Assembly (NCBI GenBank): GCA_032871835.1 | Contig: CM065303.1 | Location: 57,450,597-57,514,596, forward strand | Length of the DNA: 64,000 nt | Reading direction: 5' to 3' | Origin: Dipteronia dyeriana | Taxonomy: Eukaryota > Streptophyta > Magnoliopsida > Sapindales > Sapindaceae | Shown here: one piece after another, positions 23,940 to 36,098 of the stretch | How the letters are laid out: the number at the start of each line of letters is the position of its first letter | Position numbering within the stretch: the stretch's first letter is position 1 | Notes under the pieces: generated by a model | What the model was told of the DNA's origin: nothing | Seen by the model: the letters and a program-made list of their open reading frames with translations, nothing else | The model's database searches: none | Position numbers and translations under genes: made by a program

Positions 23940-24300
23940 AATAATATCAAAAGACTTGTCTTCTATATGTCAGTAATGTATAGTTGATAGACAACCAAAT
24001 CAACATTTAATCTCCAACGGCTTTCGTTCAAAATACATTTTTTGTAATGACTTGTCTTTTTTATTTTATTTCTTTAACAATGACTTCATTTCGGAGGGAT
24101 TTAAGGCCATTAACTGAAATACGGGTCCTTATCTTTCTAATAGGGAAAAAGTTAAGGGAAAATATACTTTACCATAACATAATACCTTTATTGTTTAATA
24201 TTTTCTTATTATATTTCAGTTTAACTTTTTTTTTTTGTATTTTTGTATTTGGACTCCACCATCCATCTTTTGAGATGGATGAAGGATATCTATCTTCTTC
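23940..24300. repeat. duplicated segment copy 2 (holds the empty site)
   Basis: Uninterrupted counterpart of 16240-16517 plus 22365-22580. At about 24180-24200 it reads AATACCTTTATTGTTTAATA, where copy 1 carries the 5.8-kb nested insertion between its two TTA flanks. Confidence 0.75.
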
Positions 24301-26013
24301 ATTAATTTTTAAAAATCGTTTTTTAAAAACTATTTATTTTATTATATTAATGGTGATTGATGTATTTAAGTCTTTTACCCGTTTTAATACAATCAACCAT
24401 CAAATTAACGGTCAACATTAATAGTGAGAGAGGTGTGAGTCGGTTTTTTGAAAGTATTTCCATTTGTGAATAGCCAAACCCCAAGTAAGTTTTGTGTAAT
24501 TTCCTCTTTTTTATATCGATACTTTAAATATGAAAAATGTGAGAATATCAAAGATAATTTCAACATTTGCTCTCATAGACTCGTAGTCATAAGAGTTATT
24601 GCCTATGAGGCTAGGAGGGATCGATACTCCATATGCTGAAGGTAACTCTCATACTTTTTCGCAAGGTTGGCTGGAGAATACGGGGGGGATACGACCATGA
24701 TATAGATAGGATATGTTTGGGGTAATATTAGAATTATTTTTATAAAAACAATGTCAAATTGCAATTTAAAAAGTCTAGGGGTTAAAATCAAATTTTGTAA
24801 AAAAAACATGTGTGATTAAGTGTTAAGGTTCCTTTTCTTAATTCAACGCTGCCATTTGAAACACGGCAAGAAAAAGAGAGGAGGAAGAAGAAGAAAGAAT
24901 GGAAAGAGAGAAAAGGAAGAAGAAGAAACAACTTCAAACACCGAAAAAGATTGAGAATATGTTTTGATTGAATTATGTCTTCGTATATTATTTTGTAAAA
25001 ATATAAATATATATTATTTTAATTGACGTATCTTGTAGTATATGTATCCTCGTTTTTGAAGATTTTTCGTATCCCTATATCTTATCGTATCATATTCTCA
25101 TATCCATGCAACATAGGTTATCACAAATACAAATTATACAAAGTGTCCCCAATAAAAGTATTTCATTATTTTAATTAATTTTGAAACATATTTTGTCTAC
25201 TTTTTTTTTTTGAATTAAAATTATTACCGGGACCTACCGAGATTAGACCCTAAAAGCTCGGTCCGGAATACTGCTCTTACTATCGATGCGATGTTACATA
25301 TGGACTACAACTATCACATCCTGAGATAGAGCACCCCACACTTTGTGATTTTATAGCTAAAGGTGTGATAAATATTTACAACTACCAATGATTGAACCTC
25401 GGTGGTAGAACTTATACTTGAAGACTTCAACCATTGACGTAAGACGTTATTGTCCACTTTAATTATGTATTATTATAATACTAAAAAAAGTATTATTATA
25501 CAATAGATTAAAAAAAAAATAGTTCGTCAACATATGCCATATATTTCTTGCATTTGTTCGTGACTACTTTTATAATACTAAAAAAAAGTATTATTATACA
25601 ATAGATTAAATAAAAAATATTTCGTCAATATAAGCCATATATTTCTTGCGCTTGCTTGTGATGCCGATGTTGCTGCATAATAATTGTTGTTTACCTCTTT
25701 TACCCAATGAATCAAACCATTATTTCCAAATCCTTACATTTCTTATAAAGAATATGGAATTTGCACTAAGCACCCACTTCATCATTCGACAACCTACCAT
25801 CTTTACATATCACAATTAAAGTTCAAGCACGGGTAAAGGTTGTCTCCCTCTGGTGTTGTGTGAGTAGGTAAATATTTGAACTACACATGTATATAATCTC
25901 CACAAATCCCTGTTTTCTTTCCAATATTGTAGGTAGATATCTAGACTACACATGTATATGGACTACACATGTATATAATCTCCACAAGTCCTAGTTTTCT
26001 TCCCAACATGTAG
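24301..26013. other. intergenic DNA with small tandem duplications, no gene seen
   Basis: Two local duplications stand out. A roughly 98-base unit beginning TATAATACTAAAAAAAGTAT occurs at about 25472 and 25571, and a unit containing GACTACACATGTATATAATC repeats between 25865 and 25985. The frame at 24047-24421 has no recognisable homology. Nothing else could be supported. Confidence 0.5.
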
Positions 26014-26687
26014 TACCATTCCTGACTATTCGAAGGCCCTTGGGCAAAATAAAAAAAATGGGTCCCATATATATTCATAGTTTTTCAATATATATATATA
26101 TACAAATATATAACCCGTTTTCATATATTTAGCCCGAAAATGATGATTTCATTATAGATGAATAATATCATAAAATGATAGATTCATTAGAAGTACTGAA
26201 TTATTTATTAATGCCAGTACCATACATCAAAATAGTTGCTAATAGCATATAAAATTAAAAAAGATATACAACTCATTTTTTCTTTTGACAAAAGCATCAC
26301 AGAAACAGGAAACAGAGAAAAGAAGAAAGCTAATCAGACAAGTCTTCCTTCATAATTCCTCTGATACACACGGGATATTCTTCTATCCAGAAATTATCTT
26401 TAGAGTAGCCCAAGACAAATTTAGCAAGAACTTGCATGTGCAACTTGATTTGCTAATCTAGGCACATGAGTAACAACACCACTCATAAAAGATATACAAC
26501 TCAAGCAATTGCAAAGTTTCAAAATCATTAATAATATTAATTGAAATCTCCTACAACATATAATCACAACACGATAAAGAGTATCAAAATATCATTTGAA
26601 ATGTTTTCTTCTAGCATTGTGGAAATGGTGAGGATTATCACCTTTTTTGTCTTGTGTTGTGATGATCTCACAAGTTTAATAACTTAA

Positions 26688-27475
26688 GTTTAAAAGACAC
26701 CTATTATGGTGAACTGCCAAAAATACCCTTAAAAGTTATCTTTGTACTTCAATTAGCTCTTACTTCAAAAATTTCGAAAATTTCGAAAATTTCGAAAATT
26801 TTATTCTTTCATCTTCTTCACTGAGGTCTGTTTAACAGACCTCCAATGGAGGTCAAACATCATAACATTATCAGTGGGGGTACGCAGACGCATTCGAGGG
26901 TTGAACTTACAAGACTGGAAATGTAATTACAAAAAAATCTGAAATATAAAAGCTCGGAACTTTTGTACAAAAGCTCAGAAAAGCTCGGAGCTTCTTTATA
27001 AAATCTCGGAGCTTTTATAAAAGCTCGATCTGAGCTTTTATAAAAGCTCGAAGGTTTTATAAAAGCTCGAACCGAGCTTTTGTCTTAAAGCTCCGAGCTT
27101 TTGTATAAAAGCTCAGATCGAGCTTTTATATAGAAGCTTCGAGCTTTTGTACAGAAGTTAAAAAGCTCCGAGATTTTATACAAAAACTCGAAACTTCTGT
27201 ATAAAAGCTCGATTACATGTCAAAATCTCGGAAAAAAAAATTGAATGCAAATAAAAGTTTGATTTCATCTTCCTCAACAACTTTCAATAAATACAAAACC
27301 CTAACCTAACTCATTTTCATTCTGTTCAACTCTCCAGATGACACTGGTTTCCAAGTTCCGGTACCGTCGTCGTGAAAACGAAGCCGTCGATTCACTTTTT
27401 GTCTCTTTCTTCACAACGACAGTGATGACATGAGTATTTTCATCTCCACACTTTAAATGATGCCTTTTAAACATG
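26688..27475. mobile_element. inverted-repeat insertion inside the hAT element, with CTCG arrays
   Basis: Left GTTTAAAAGACACCTATT and right, on the other strand, GTTTAAAAGGCATCATTT form short imperfect inverted ends. Inside are four AAAATTTCG units (26766-26800), the palindrome-rich CTCG array at 26940-27240, and a short promoter-plus-ORF-like tail with AAATACAAAACCCTAACC at about 27290 and an ATG at 27338 opening a 40-codon frame ending TGA near 27432. No transposase. The superfamily is uncertain; Mutator-like is possible. Confidence 0.5.
26940..27240. repeat. palindromic AAAGCTCGAGCTTTT-type array
   Basis: About twenty units mixing AAAAGCTCGGAGCTTTT, AAAAGCTCGATC and TTTTATAAAAGCTCG, many of them inverted to one another, so the transcript of either strand could fold. 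It shares the AAAnCTCGATC core with the array at 2395-2830 although the surroundings differ. Confidence 0.75.
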
Positions 27476-27480
27476 ATTTA

Positions 27481-30041
27481 TTAATGTGGTGATATTTCCA
27501 CAAAAGCCCCCCTAAAAGGTGCCATTAATTTGTTGAACCCTCTAGCATTTTGAGAAGCAAATTCATTAATAATATTTTCAAATTCAATCTTTTCCAACAT
27601 TTCATTTTCAATATACAAGATTGCCAACCCATTTAACCTATCTTGTGAGGTATTTGACCGTAAATAAGATTTCAACATTTTTAATTTAGAAAAACGTCTT
27701 TTTACGGATGTCACAGTTACAGGTATTGTCAACAATATTCTATATGCAATTGATACATTCAGACAACAATCCGAAGGTTTTACAAACTCAAGTATTTCAA
27801 TGTTGGTCTTTTTTTCTTTCAGTAAAATAGCTAGTAACACTCTCAATTCAGAAAATAAATCATTTGAATCAACATCTAAAAAATTATCATGTTTTAGAGT
27901 ACACTCAAGATTTACACAACATTCTTTCAATTTATTATCATCTAATAAAACTAGATTGTTCGAATCATATAAAAACCCAAAAATACGTTCAAACATTTGC
28001 AATTGTTCAAATCTATTCTTCAAGGTAGCAATAGCAACATCAACAACAATAGTAAAATAATCCACTCTAAAAGGTTTTTAGTTGATTCCTCATGTGCATT
28101 CTCATAAAACTACTTCTTCTACGAATTTGACTTTTTTAAACAAACATTAGTTCAATTTCTAAATCAAATGCAATACGTTTGGTATCAATCATGGCAGATG
28201 TAAATCCACTTTCTCTATAATTTTTTTTAAAAAGAAATGACCCCCTTCAAATGTTCTAGAGCAACATCAATATATATATCCTTAGATTGTAAAATTTTAC
28301 TAACCATGTTTATTGAAAACAATATATCATACCAAATAATCATGCCTAATAAAAACTCAAAATTTTCAAGTTCACTTGCTAAACTTTCAGCTTCAATCTT
28401 TGTTTTGGCATCATCACTACTTTCAGGTAATACTAATAAAGCTTCTTTTATTTGAGGAGCTTGACATTTTATGGCTTTAACACTATTAATACGACTTTCC
28501 CATGTGTTGTGGACAATGTTTTGAGAGTAAAGTCTTTGACGTGATCTTGAATTTTTTTTCTTCTTTTTGTAGAACTTGAAAACAATGAATATATTCGTTG
28601 GACAACTCCGAAAAAAGATTTCATTTTAACACAAAAGTTAGCCATATCACACGGTTAGATTAAGCCTATGAGAAACACATGGTGTGTAGAACGACGCTTT
28701 GGGATTTTTTTTCAAGTAATCTTTTTTGCACACCTTAATGTTTCCCTTTCATGTTAGAGCCATTATCATAGCCTTGTCCCCTCACATTATTAATATGAAG
28801 ACTAAGAGATTTTAGTACAACTTGTAATTCATTAAAAAGACCCATTTCAGATGTATCATCCACTTTTGAAAACCCTAGAAATTACTCTTCTACTTTTATG
28901 GTACTAGAGAACATGTCTACACATCATATTGTCAAAGTCATTTGTTCTTGGTGACTTATATCAGGAGTACAATCAAGAATCATTGAAAGATATTTTTCCT
29001 TTTTGATTTTTGTACTAATTGCACTTTTGATATTAGAGGTTAATCTATAAACCAACTCATTTTGAATTTTATGATCAAGATAGTGATAATGAATCTCATT
29101 ATCATTAATGCATCGAATATGTTCCTGCATTACTAGATCAAACTCTGCTATCATTTCAATTAAACCTGAAAGGTTACCATTATTATGTTCGTGAATTCTT
29201 TCTTTGGTTCCACGAAAAGTCAAATTATGCTTTACAAGATATTTCACAATATCAACAATTCTCACAAGAACTTCTTTCCAGCGATTTTTCTCTTTTGTAA
29301 TTTGTTCTTGTATAGTTTTATCAATTATTTCATTATTTTTTAATCGAATTGGTAAATCAATCCAAGTGCTCATATTAGTGATATGTTCAATACTAATCTC
29401 TAAGCCTCTCACTAAGATGCTTCCAACTATTAAATCCTTCATGTCCTAAAAGACTTTTCATATTCATTAACTTAAATAACTTACAATAGAAACAATATAC
29501 TTTGTCTACATGCTTTGAGTACACTAACCATTTCCTATCATTCGGTAATTTTCAAGTATAATATGAATATGAAAAATGTCTAGAATTACAATCCAAAGGA
29601 AAGATGAGATCGGGTTATCTTATAGGACATTTTTCCACTAATAAATCAATTGTTTTATTTTCAAGGTTTGTCCAAATTTCTAGTATCATAAATATCCAAA
29701 TGAGGAGTTATTTGTTCTATTTCATTACCCAAATTATCATTGTCATTCATGCCAATCACATCATGATCATTCAATTGATTTTCATCATTTTCAATTTCAT
29801 TGTCCAAATTTTCATTACCATTAATATCATTCACAATACTATTGCAGTTGACATATCAAATGAGGAGTTGGGTGTTGTGATTTATTAGCTAAACCTTCAA
29901 CTGAATTTTCAAGTGAACAACCCAACTCTACTTTTTAGTAAAGTTTTTTTCTAAAACACCTTTTTGAGACTGGTTCAATTGTTTTAATCTTTGTCTTACT
30001 TTTCTTTTTTCAAATACAGATAGTTGTTTTTTTGGAAGCAT
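27481..30041 (-). pseudogene. hAT transposase relic (TTF-type zinc finger, DUF4371, hAT dimerisation domain)
   Basis: Would bind the hAT ends and catalyse cut-and-paste movement. The natural ATG at 30039-30041 opens MLPKKQLSVFEKRKVRQR, the usual start of this group. Near 29460-29600 the zinc-finger block reads RKWLVYSK and VYCFYCKLF. The open block 28924-29442 is DUF4371, with FRGTKERIHEHNNGNLSGLIE, EMIAEFDLVMQEH and a YLSMILDCTPDISHQEQMTL catalytic-aspartate block. The open block 27481-28065 ends in the dimerisation domain (LTIPVTVTSVKRRFSKLKML, SYLRSNTSQDRLNGLAILYI). An early stop near 29935 and several frame breaks at 28066-28923 and 29443-29900 separate these pieces. An autonomous-element gene in origin, now inactive. 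Confidence 0.85.
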
Positions 30042-31405
30042 GATACTAATAACTAAAATAATAAACAAACAACAATAAACACTAATAACTAAAATAACAA
30101 ACTAAGTAACAATCATCGTGAAATGCTGAAAAGGAATAACAAAACCTGTCAAGCATTCAAGCAATTGGATTCTACAAGACACACCAGTCACGCAATGCTG
30201 CTTGATTGATTTTTTTTTTAGTTGAAAAGTGTAATAAAATCAGGTATTAATAATAATTATATGTATAGGATTTACATAAAAAAATTAATAACAAAATGTG
30301 AGTGATAGACAGCTAGTTCCAATATCGAAACAAAAGAAGGCAAGACAGGTTTGATCTCAATTAGAAACAACTTAATAGAAGAATCGAAGAAGACAAATCA
30401 AAGTGGGTGAAATCACTTAAACGAATAAAATGACATAAAAAAGTGGATATATAATTAAAGCTGATGATAATTTTATTTTTAATGTATAAAATATCAATTA
30501 ACCAATATACTGATATACACATATATGATATATGCTTTTCAAAACAAAACAACATATTTTTTTATTTTGCTTTTGACTTTTGAGAACCGAGAAGTTATGT
30601 TAAGATTGTAAGATGGATCCAATAAACTAACCAATAAAATCAACTTTTAACTCATTAAAATTTAAAAATGATCGACAAACAAAGAAAGGTAATCAAGTTA
30701 ACAAAAACTAAACAATAATAAGAGAAAAAGGCCCGGTAGTTATTCAATTTTAAGTGACAAACACAATCAAATTAACAAAAACTAAATAATAAATAAGAGA
30801 AAAAAGGTTCGGTAGTTGTTCAATTTGAAGTGACAATTGACAAACACAATCAAATTAACAAAAACTAAACAATAAATAAGAGAAAAACAATCGGTGACTA
30901 AAGAAGATTAACTAGAATTATAGAAATACAAATTAAAAAGATTACATTTTGTAACAAAAAAAAATGCAAAAATAAAAAGAAAATTATCTAATTAAAATTG
31001 AGAGCTTGATAGTTGGTAGTTCATACTTAAGAGACTAAGAGTTGAGAGTTGAGAGAGTAAAAGAGAGAAATGAGAGCTTGATAGTTGAGAGTTAAGAGAG
31101 ATCAAGAGAAATAAGTTGTGCCAATTTTTTGTCTTTACTGGATGGAGAAGAAGATATCAAATTATAGAAAGTATGAAACCCCAGACAAATTTAGGTTTTG
31201 TTGTCTAAACTCTAAAGATAGGATTATACGACTTGGAATAAGGCCCTTTGTTAATTTTTTTTTGGTAATGTTTGGCCTTTTCATTTAAAACAAATTTATG
31301 GGCCATACATTTTTTTTCATAATTCAAAAACTAAAATCATGTCTTGAAGGGCTCTGGGCATGATGCGCCCGAGGTGAGCACCCCTAGTGCCCTGCCTTAG
31401 GGCCG

Positions 31406-32214
31406 CCTCTGCCAATATGGTAAGTAGACATCTGAACTACACATGTTGATAATTTTTGCAAATCTCTAACTTTCACACGGTGTGATACGGGCGGAAGCGA
31501 TTGCACAATAGCAATGGCTCCTAGCTTTCACAAGTGGGATTGCCTTCGGCTTCCCATAGCGAAAAAAAAAGCTCAAAGCTTTCTCTACTTTGACATTCAA
31601 TTGTTTTTTTAAGTATTACATTGATTCGGGGTTTTTTCTATTAAAGGGAGGAGGATTCAAACCCACAACCTCATGGTACATGTGTAATAAGTTTACCACC
31701 GGAACAATCTCGTTTATTTTTGAAGTCAACCTTTAAACCTCATTTTCTAGCGATATATATGCCCCGTGCCTCACAAGTCATGCCAAAATCTATTAACTCA
31801 TGTTTATAAAGTTACCGATATAAAACAATACTAAGACAACTGTTTATCAAAGGTTTTAGATAAACAGATAGAAAATATTTAACATGAATTTGAAGACAAG
31901 ACGAGGTTGACACAAGTATCTTACAAAATTTTAACCAAACCTATCCAATCATTTAAACAAAAATTTCCCACCAAATGAAATGATTGGTTTACTGCAAATA
32001 AGGGCAACTTTAATGAAAATCATCAAGCGACATGTTACCGCGTACAAGCCTACATGAGTACATGGTTAAACGACAAGGTGAAATTTCTTCAATCTTATTA
32101 AAATAATTATCATCATTGAAGGACTGATTTAATAAATTTCTCATAATCAATCCATCTCACCACATTAACACTAATCTATCGGATAAAAATCTCAAAAATG
32201 AAACCCATGATCAG
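31406..32214. other. intergenic DNA, no gene seen
   Basis: Contains the right flank of the hAT element (a copy of the GACTACACATGT-type local repeat) and a segment near 31660-31690 whose reverse strand, GGTTTGAATCC, looks like an RNA polymerase III B box but has no tRNA fold. No coding potential recognised. Confidence 0.5.
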
Positions 32215-32296
32215 TTATAGTAACATCTTCGCAATCTGAATAGCATTAAGTGCAGCTCCTTTGCGAATTTGATCACCACAGACAAAGATATCCAAC
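32215..32296 (-). pseudogene. isolated terminal exon of aspartate-semialdehyde dehydrogenase
   Basis: Read on the minus strand this stretch gives [20 protein letters not shown] followed by IAKMLL and a TAA stop, the conserved C-terminus of plant aspartate-semialdehyde dehydrogenase, the plastid enzyme that reduces aspartyl phosphate in lysine, threonine and methionine synthesis. A proper acceptor (CGCAG) precedes it at 32297-32298 and the codon phase fits a spliced exon. None of the upstream exons could be found in the following kilobases, which instead look transposon-derived. It is therefore a severed or captured exon; a very long first intron cannot be fully excluded. Confidence 0.7.
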
Positions 32297-33337
32297 CTGC
32301 GCTTAAAAAGTCTCATTGGTGTGGAAATAAAAGGAAATAGTCTTTCTTATGAATTAAATAACAAAAATGTCCATTCATAAAAAAAAAAACTGTTTAGAAT
32401 GTCCGTTCTTGAAGATTACTTTGTATGGAATAGCCCCCTGATGGACTAAAATACCCTTCCCACTTAAAGGAACCATAATGACAAAATTACCCACCAATAT
32501 TTCTCTTTGACAAAACAACCCTTACACCCATACAATCAAATTCGGCATTTTTTCCCCTTAAACGACCTTCTGATCACCCACGTCTCTTGAAAGTGCTCAA
32601 ACCCTGCAATACTAGAATCTTTCTCTTTCTTTCTTTCTTTTCCCCTTGTGATGATTATTGGTTGCCATATGTAGTTAAAAGTAGAAAAGATGAAAAGTTA
32701 TACTTGACTAAGTCTAATAATGGTGTGATGGTTTATCGCATTCATACTCAGATGCTGTAGTCACATTTTTCATGATTTTTGAATTTGTTTAAAGTTCATC
32801 ATAACTGTTGTATTTAAAAAAAAAATTGTTTGAAGTGTATAGATGTAGTTAAGTTTGAACTTGTATAAATTTTATATATAATATTCTTAAATACTTGCTT
32901 AAGTGTTTGCATGTACTTAATCTGACTTTTAGATTTTTATTTTTCTAAATTTGATAAATTTGGATATTTAGATTTCTTTTGTATTGAAAAACAGTAGTAG
33001 TTGCAAATTGTTTGTTTTGTTGGGGAATGTTGTATTCATATTCTCTTACTTGCACAATAAACGGTTTTGTTAATGTCATCTTTCTCTTCTTCAAACGTAC
33101 ATGGGTATAGAGAGGGAAAATACAAATGTGGGCAACCATTGATGCAGTCAAAAGCAACAAAAATAGGGAAACAACACATGTAACCCTTCGAAACTCGTAA
33201 ACTTATCTGAGAAGACTTGTAGTTGTAGGTAATTTAAGAATGACCTATTGCCTTGTTGTTATGCATTAGCTGCTATAAGGTACATATTCTCCTAATATTT
33301 ATATGCATTTGTTTTTAATAATTAAACATAACGATAT
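32297..33337. other. probable end region of a Mutator-like element, no intact gene
   Basis: Begins with text such as AAAATGTCCATTC, TTTAGAATGTCCGTTC and ATGACAAAATTACCC, phrases common near the ends of plant Mutator-like elements, then AT-rich DNA leading to the transposase tail at 33338. No matching terminal inverted repeat was found, so the assignment is inference. Confidence 0.3.
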
Positions 33338-33645
33338 TTGTTTGACTGTTTTTGTAGGTTCTGTAAAAAGAAATTTATCGATTTCAGTTTTGATTTCTAC
33401 AAAACAAGCACCTGGTTGGAAAGTTATTCTGGTGTCATCTTTCTCGTTGGACACACAAGCAAATGGAATACTTCTATGGAAGTACGTTCCGAAGTTGATC
33501 TTCCACTAGAGTGGCGAGCTCAAGCCGATAGGTCGAGAAAGAATAAGGTTCCATCTGCAGGCGAGCATGGTCATAGGAGTAGGTACTGTACCATCTGTAA
33601 GAAATCTGGCCACAATAGAAAATTGTCCAAACCCCCCGGGTGATC
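33338..33645 (+). pseudogene. Mutator-like (MURA) transposase C-terminal remnant with zinc knuckle
   Basis: The frame gives TWLESYSGVIFLVGHTSKWN, a short proline/leucine stretch, KNKVPSAGEHGH and then CTICKKSGHNRKL. The order tyrosine-rich linker, (R/K)-(I/V)-PSAGE and CX2CX4H knuckle is that of the C-terminal tail of MULE transposases. The last knuckle cysteine is lost by a small frame change (KLSKPP instead of a K-x-C ending). The catalytic DDE domain is not present upstream. The first residues are not from a real start codon context. Confidence 0.6.
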
Positions 33646-34729
33646 AACAAGGCAATGTTCCAGACCCAAAAAAAATCCACTACCGCCCCAGCGTCGTATA
33701 TGCAAATTATGTGGACAATAGAGACAAAACATAAGGACGTGTCCAACATGGTCATATGATAACCCAACAGATCTAGACAACGATGTTGTGTGAGGTATGC
33801 TCCAATATTAGTTGTTAGGCTAACTAACTATTTTGTTTTCCTGCGTTTGTCATTCTTTTATATAATAAAATGTGCCGATATAATGGATTTTGATTATTAT
33901 TCTTTGGGGGAACTATATGGGTTTTGGTCTTGTTGTTAATCCATGTTGAAAAATTGTTCAGCAGTATGTTGATTGTTTTGTTTTGCCTTTCTTCTTCTTC
34001 TTTTTTTCAATAGTTTTTCAAAACAATTGTTCAACATTTTTTTCATTTTTTTAATGTAATGTTCAACAATTTTTCTGCTTTTTTTTGCCAACTTTAGAGA
34101 TTTTTATGCATTTTTTTGGAAGTAGGTTTGTGTAGCTATGAGGAATTTAGGAAAGATTGGAAATCAAAAAATCTAAACCTATTTAAGAAGAGAATTTGGT
34201 TTGTGAAATATGAGAAATTCTCCCCAAGTGTGCCCATTGGTTGTGCTAGGTTCGTTTGGGGGAACTATATGAGTTTTGTTTAATTTTCTATTATTTCAAA
34301 TGTCCATTGGAATAAACTGGTTCTCAGTTTACATCAATGTTTAAGCATGCAAATAAATCACAGGCATTGTATGGACCCTAAAAGTTGTGAAAGAACTGGT
34401 TGACTAAACTGAGGGTGAAAGTAGAAAAGGTTGCGGAAGAAAAACTTGGTCATCAACTAGAAATTATTGCTCTTATAAAGTATTGAGTAAACTCATAGAT
34501 AATGTGAGGCTTTGTTGCCATGTTTATATTTTGTATTTCAGTTTGTAATTGTTGGATGAATCATACTTCATTAGTACGTTTTTTGTTGCTCTCTTAGAAT
34601 TCTTATTTTTCTACCTTAGCCTGGTAATGGAATTTCATATTATTAATTGATCTTTAATAAAGATAAGTAATGAATCAAAACTGAATGGTTAAAAAAATAA
34701 TTGCTACACTAATCAAAAAAATTATATTG
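33646..34729. other. AT-rich spacer, no gene seen
   Basis: Downstream of the transposase remnant. It contains near-repeats of CTTTGGGGGAACTATATG at about 33902 and GTTTGGGGGAACTATATGAG at about 34254. No gene recognised. Confidence 0.45.
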
Positions 34730-34805
34730 TTAAAAAATTAATCAATTAAACACACAAATGCTAAACAATTAAACACACCCGTGTTATTCATCAATGAAAC
34801 ACACT
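34730..34805. repeat. AATTAAACACACC minisatellite, left flank of the copia element
   Basis: Units of CAATTAAACACACCnGTGTTATT and shorter CTAAACAATTAAACACAC, the same family as at 49065-49400. Its presence on both sides of the 14-kb copia element implies the element landed inside an existing array. Confidence 0.7.
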
Positions 34806-34839
34806 ATTGCTCAGCAATTAATAGTGATCTTGAACCAAC

Positions 34840-35406
34840 AAGCTCGTGCACTAAACACTTAGTCACAAAGTTTAACAACTATGAAGAGAATTTGCAACCT
34901 ATGTGAATATATGGAAATATTCAATATGTAAAAATGTTAGGTCAATACATTTAAGCTTATCTAAAAGCTTAAGGATGGCAATGATTGCAAAAACCTAGAT
35001 ATCAATTATCTAAATACAAATACAAATAGATTTAGCTAGAAGGGTAAAATGGTCACAAATCCTAGTTATCACAAAACTCTAATCTCTACCAATAAACAAT
35101 AACCCAAGCATGTTATAAATGCAATTCAACATAAAAGCATGCATTCAATCAACAATAAATGATATTCCTAGGTAAACATGACATAAAAATCAAACTTAAA
35201 ATTTTAGGGCATGTATTTTTATGCCATCTAGAAATTATCTAGTCAAATAAAAATAAAGTCTCATGCTTGGAAGATGCAACTTAGATGATCATGAAATGGT
35301 GTTGGGTTGAGTAAAGGTTAGTGTTTGGGAGTCTTTCTCTCTCTAGGAAAGCTTGGTCTCTCAAAAATGACTTCTTGGACTCACAATACCAAATAGAGAA
35401 GAAAAG

Positions 35407-35489
<83 letters not shown>

Positions 35490-36098
35490 GGTGCCCTAAA
35501 CAAAGTGATATCGTTTTGGGAAAAGGCAACCAAAACCCGTCAGTACCGATGGCTGGACCGTGGCACAGGAAGATGCCCAGACCGCAGTACATGCAACGGT
35601 GCATCGCCTGGACAACACCACTGCAGAGACCGTTGTACATGCAATTGCACAGGTCACGATATGGACAAGATGCAATGCTTGGACAACATCGCTGCGGGGA
35701 CCGTTGTGCATGCATGTGCATAAGGCGTGGTGTTGACAACATGCAACACATGATCAACACCGTTGTGAAGACTGCTGTGGCAGCATGTGCATAGCAAGTA
35801 GCTCAAAATGTGGCCAAGAGGAAAACTCCTCTTATCAAAGCAAATACAACATACAATCCAAGCAAGAGATAAAAAATAAGGCACACAGAAAAGTAAATAG
35901 ACACTAATACAAGATGATTAAAACATGCATGTGAGTGGATGTGTGCACTAAGTCTCTTTAAAGGAAATACAATGTGATATACCTTTTGAGCTTGAGTTTG
36001 GTCACGAACAAAGAAGGTCTAAACTACCCTTACATATGTAACCCCAAATGTAGTTTGTCAGTGAAATAAGCCAATCAACTAACGAGGAACTTACAATC
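34840..36098 (-). repeat. 3' LTR of the minus-strand copia element (truncated)
   Basis: Colinear with 47507-49061, sharing TGTAAGTTCCTC at its start (36098), a GACCTTCTTTGTTCGT-like block, several GTTGTCCAnGC-rich units and a compound (CA)n(TA)n microsatellite at 35408-35489. The terminal 300 or so bases present in the 5' LTR are missing or rearranged; homology stops near 34840. The cysteine/valine or histidine/threonine frames over the microsatellite are artefacts. Confidence 0.8.

Larger units (their letters stand above)
26014..31405 (-). mobile_element. hAT transposon, ZMYM1/DUF4371 type, inactive
   Basis: Bounded at right by GGGCCGCCTCTG (reverse: CAGAGGCGGCCCTAAGGC), the terminal form of this plant hAT group, and at left by a degenerate end with GAAGGCCCTTGGGCAAAATA followed by AAAAAAATGGGTCCC; both arms carry GGGCC/AATGGG text as expected. 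It encloses the transposase relic at 27481-30041 in matching orientation. Both flanks share CCAATATtGTAgGTAGAtATC-like sequence, so it inserted into an existing local repeat and the octamer target duplication cannot be defined. Confidence 0.7.

Noticed and set aside
31655..31690. tRNA or SINE B box (GGTTTGAATCC on the minus strand)
   Set aside because: No A box at the right distance, no acceptor stem, no A-rich tail with duplication; a similar phrase at 52345 also lacks them.
35321..35794. 159- and 157-codon frames over the (CA)n(TA)n tract of the copia LTR
   Set aside because: Cys-Val and Thr-His repeats from the microsatellite; the same artefact recurs at 48201-48503 in the other LTR.
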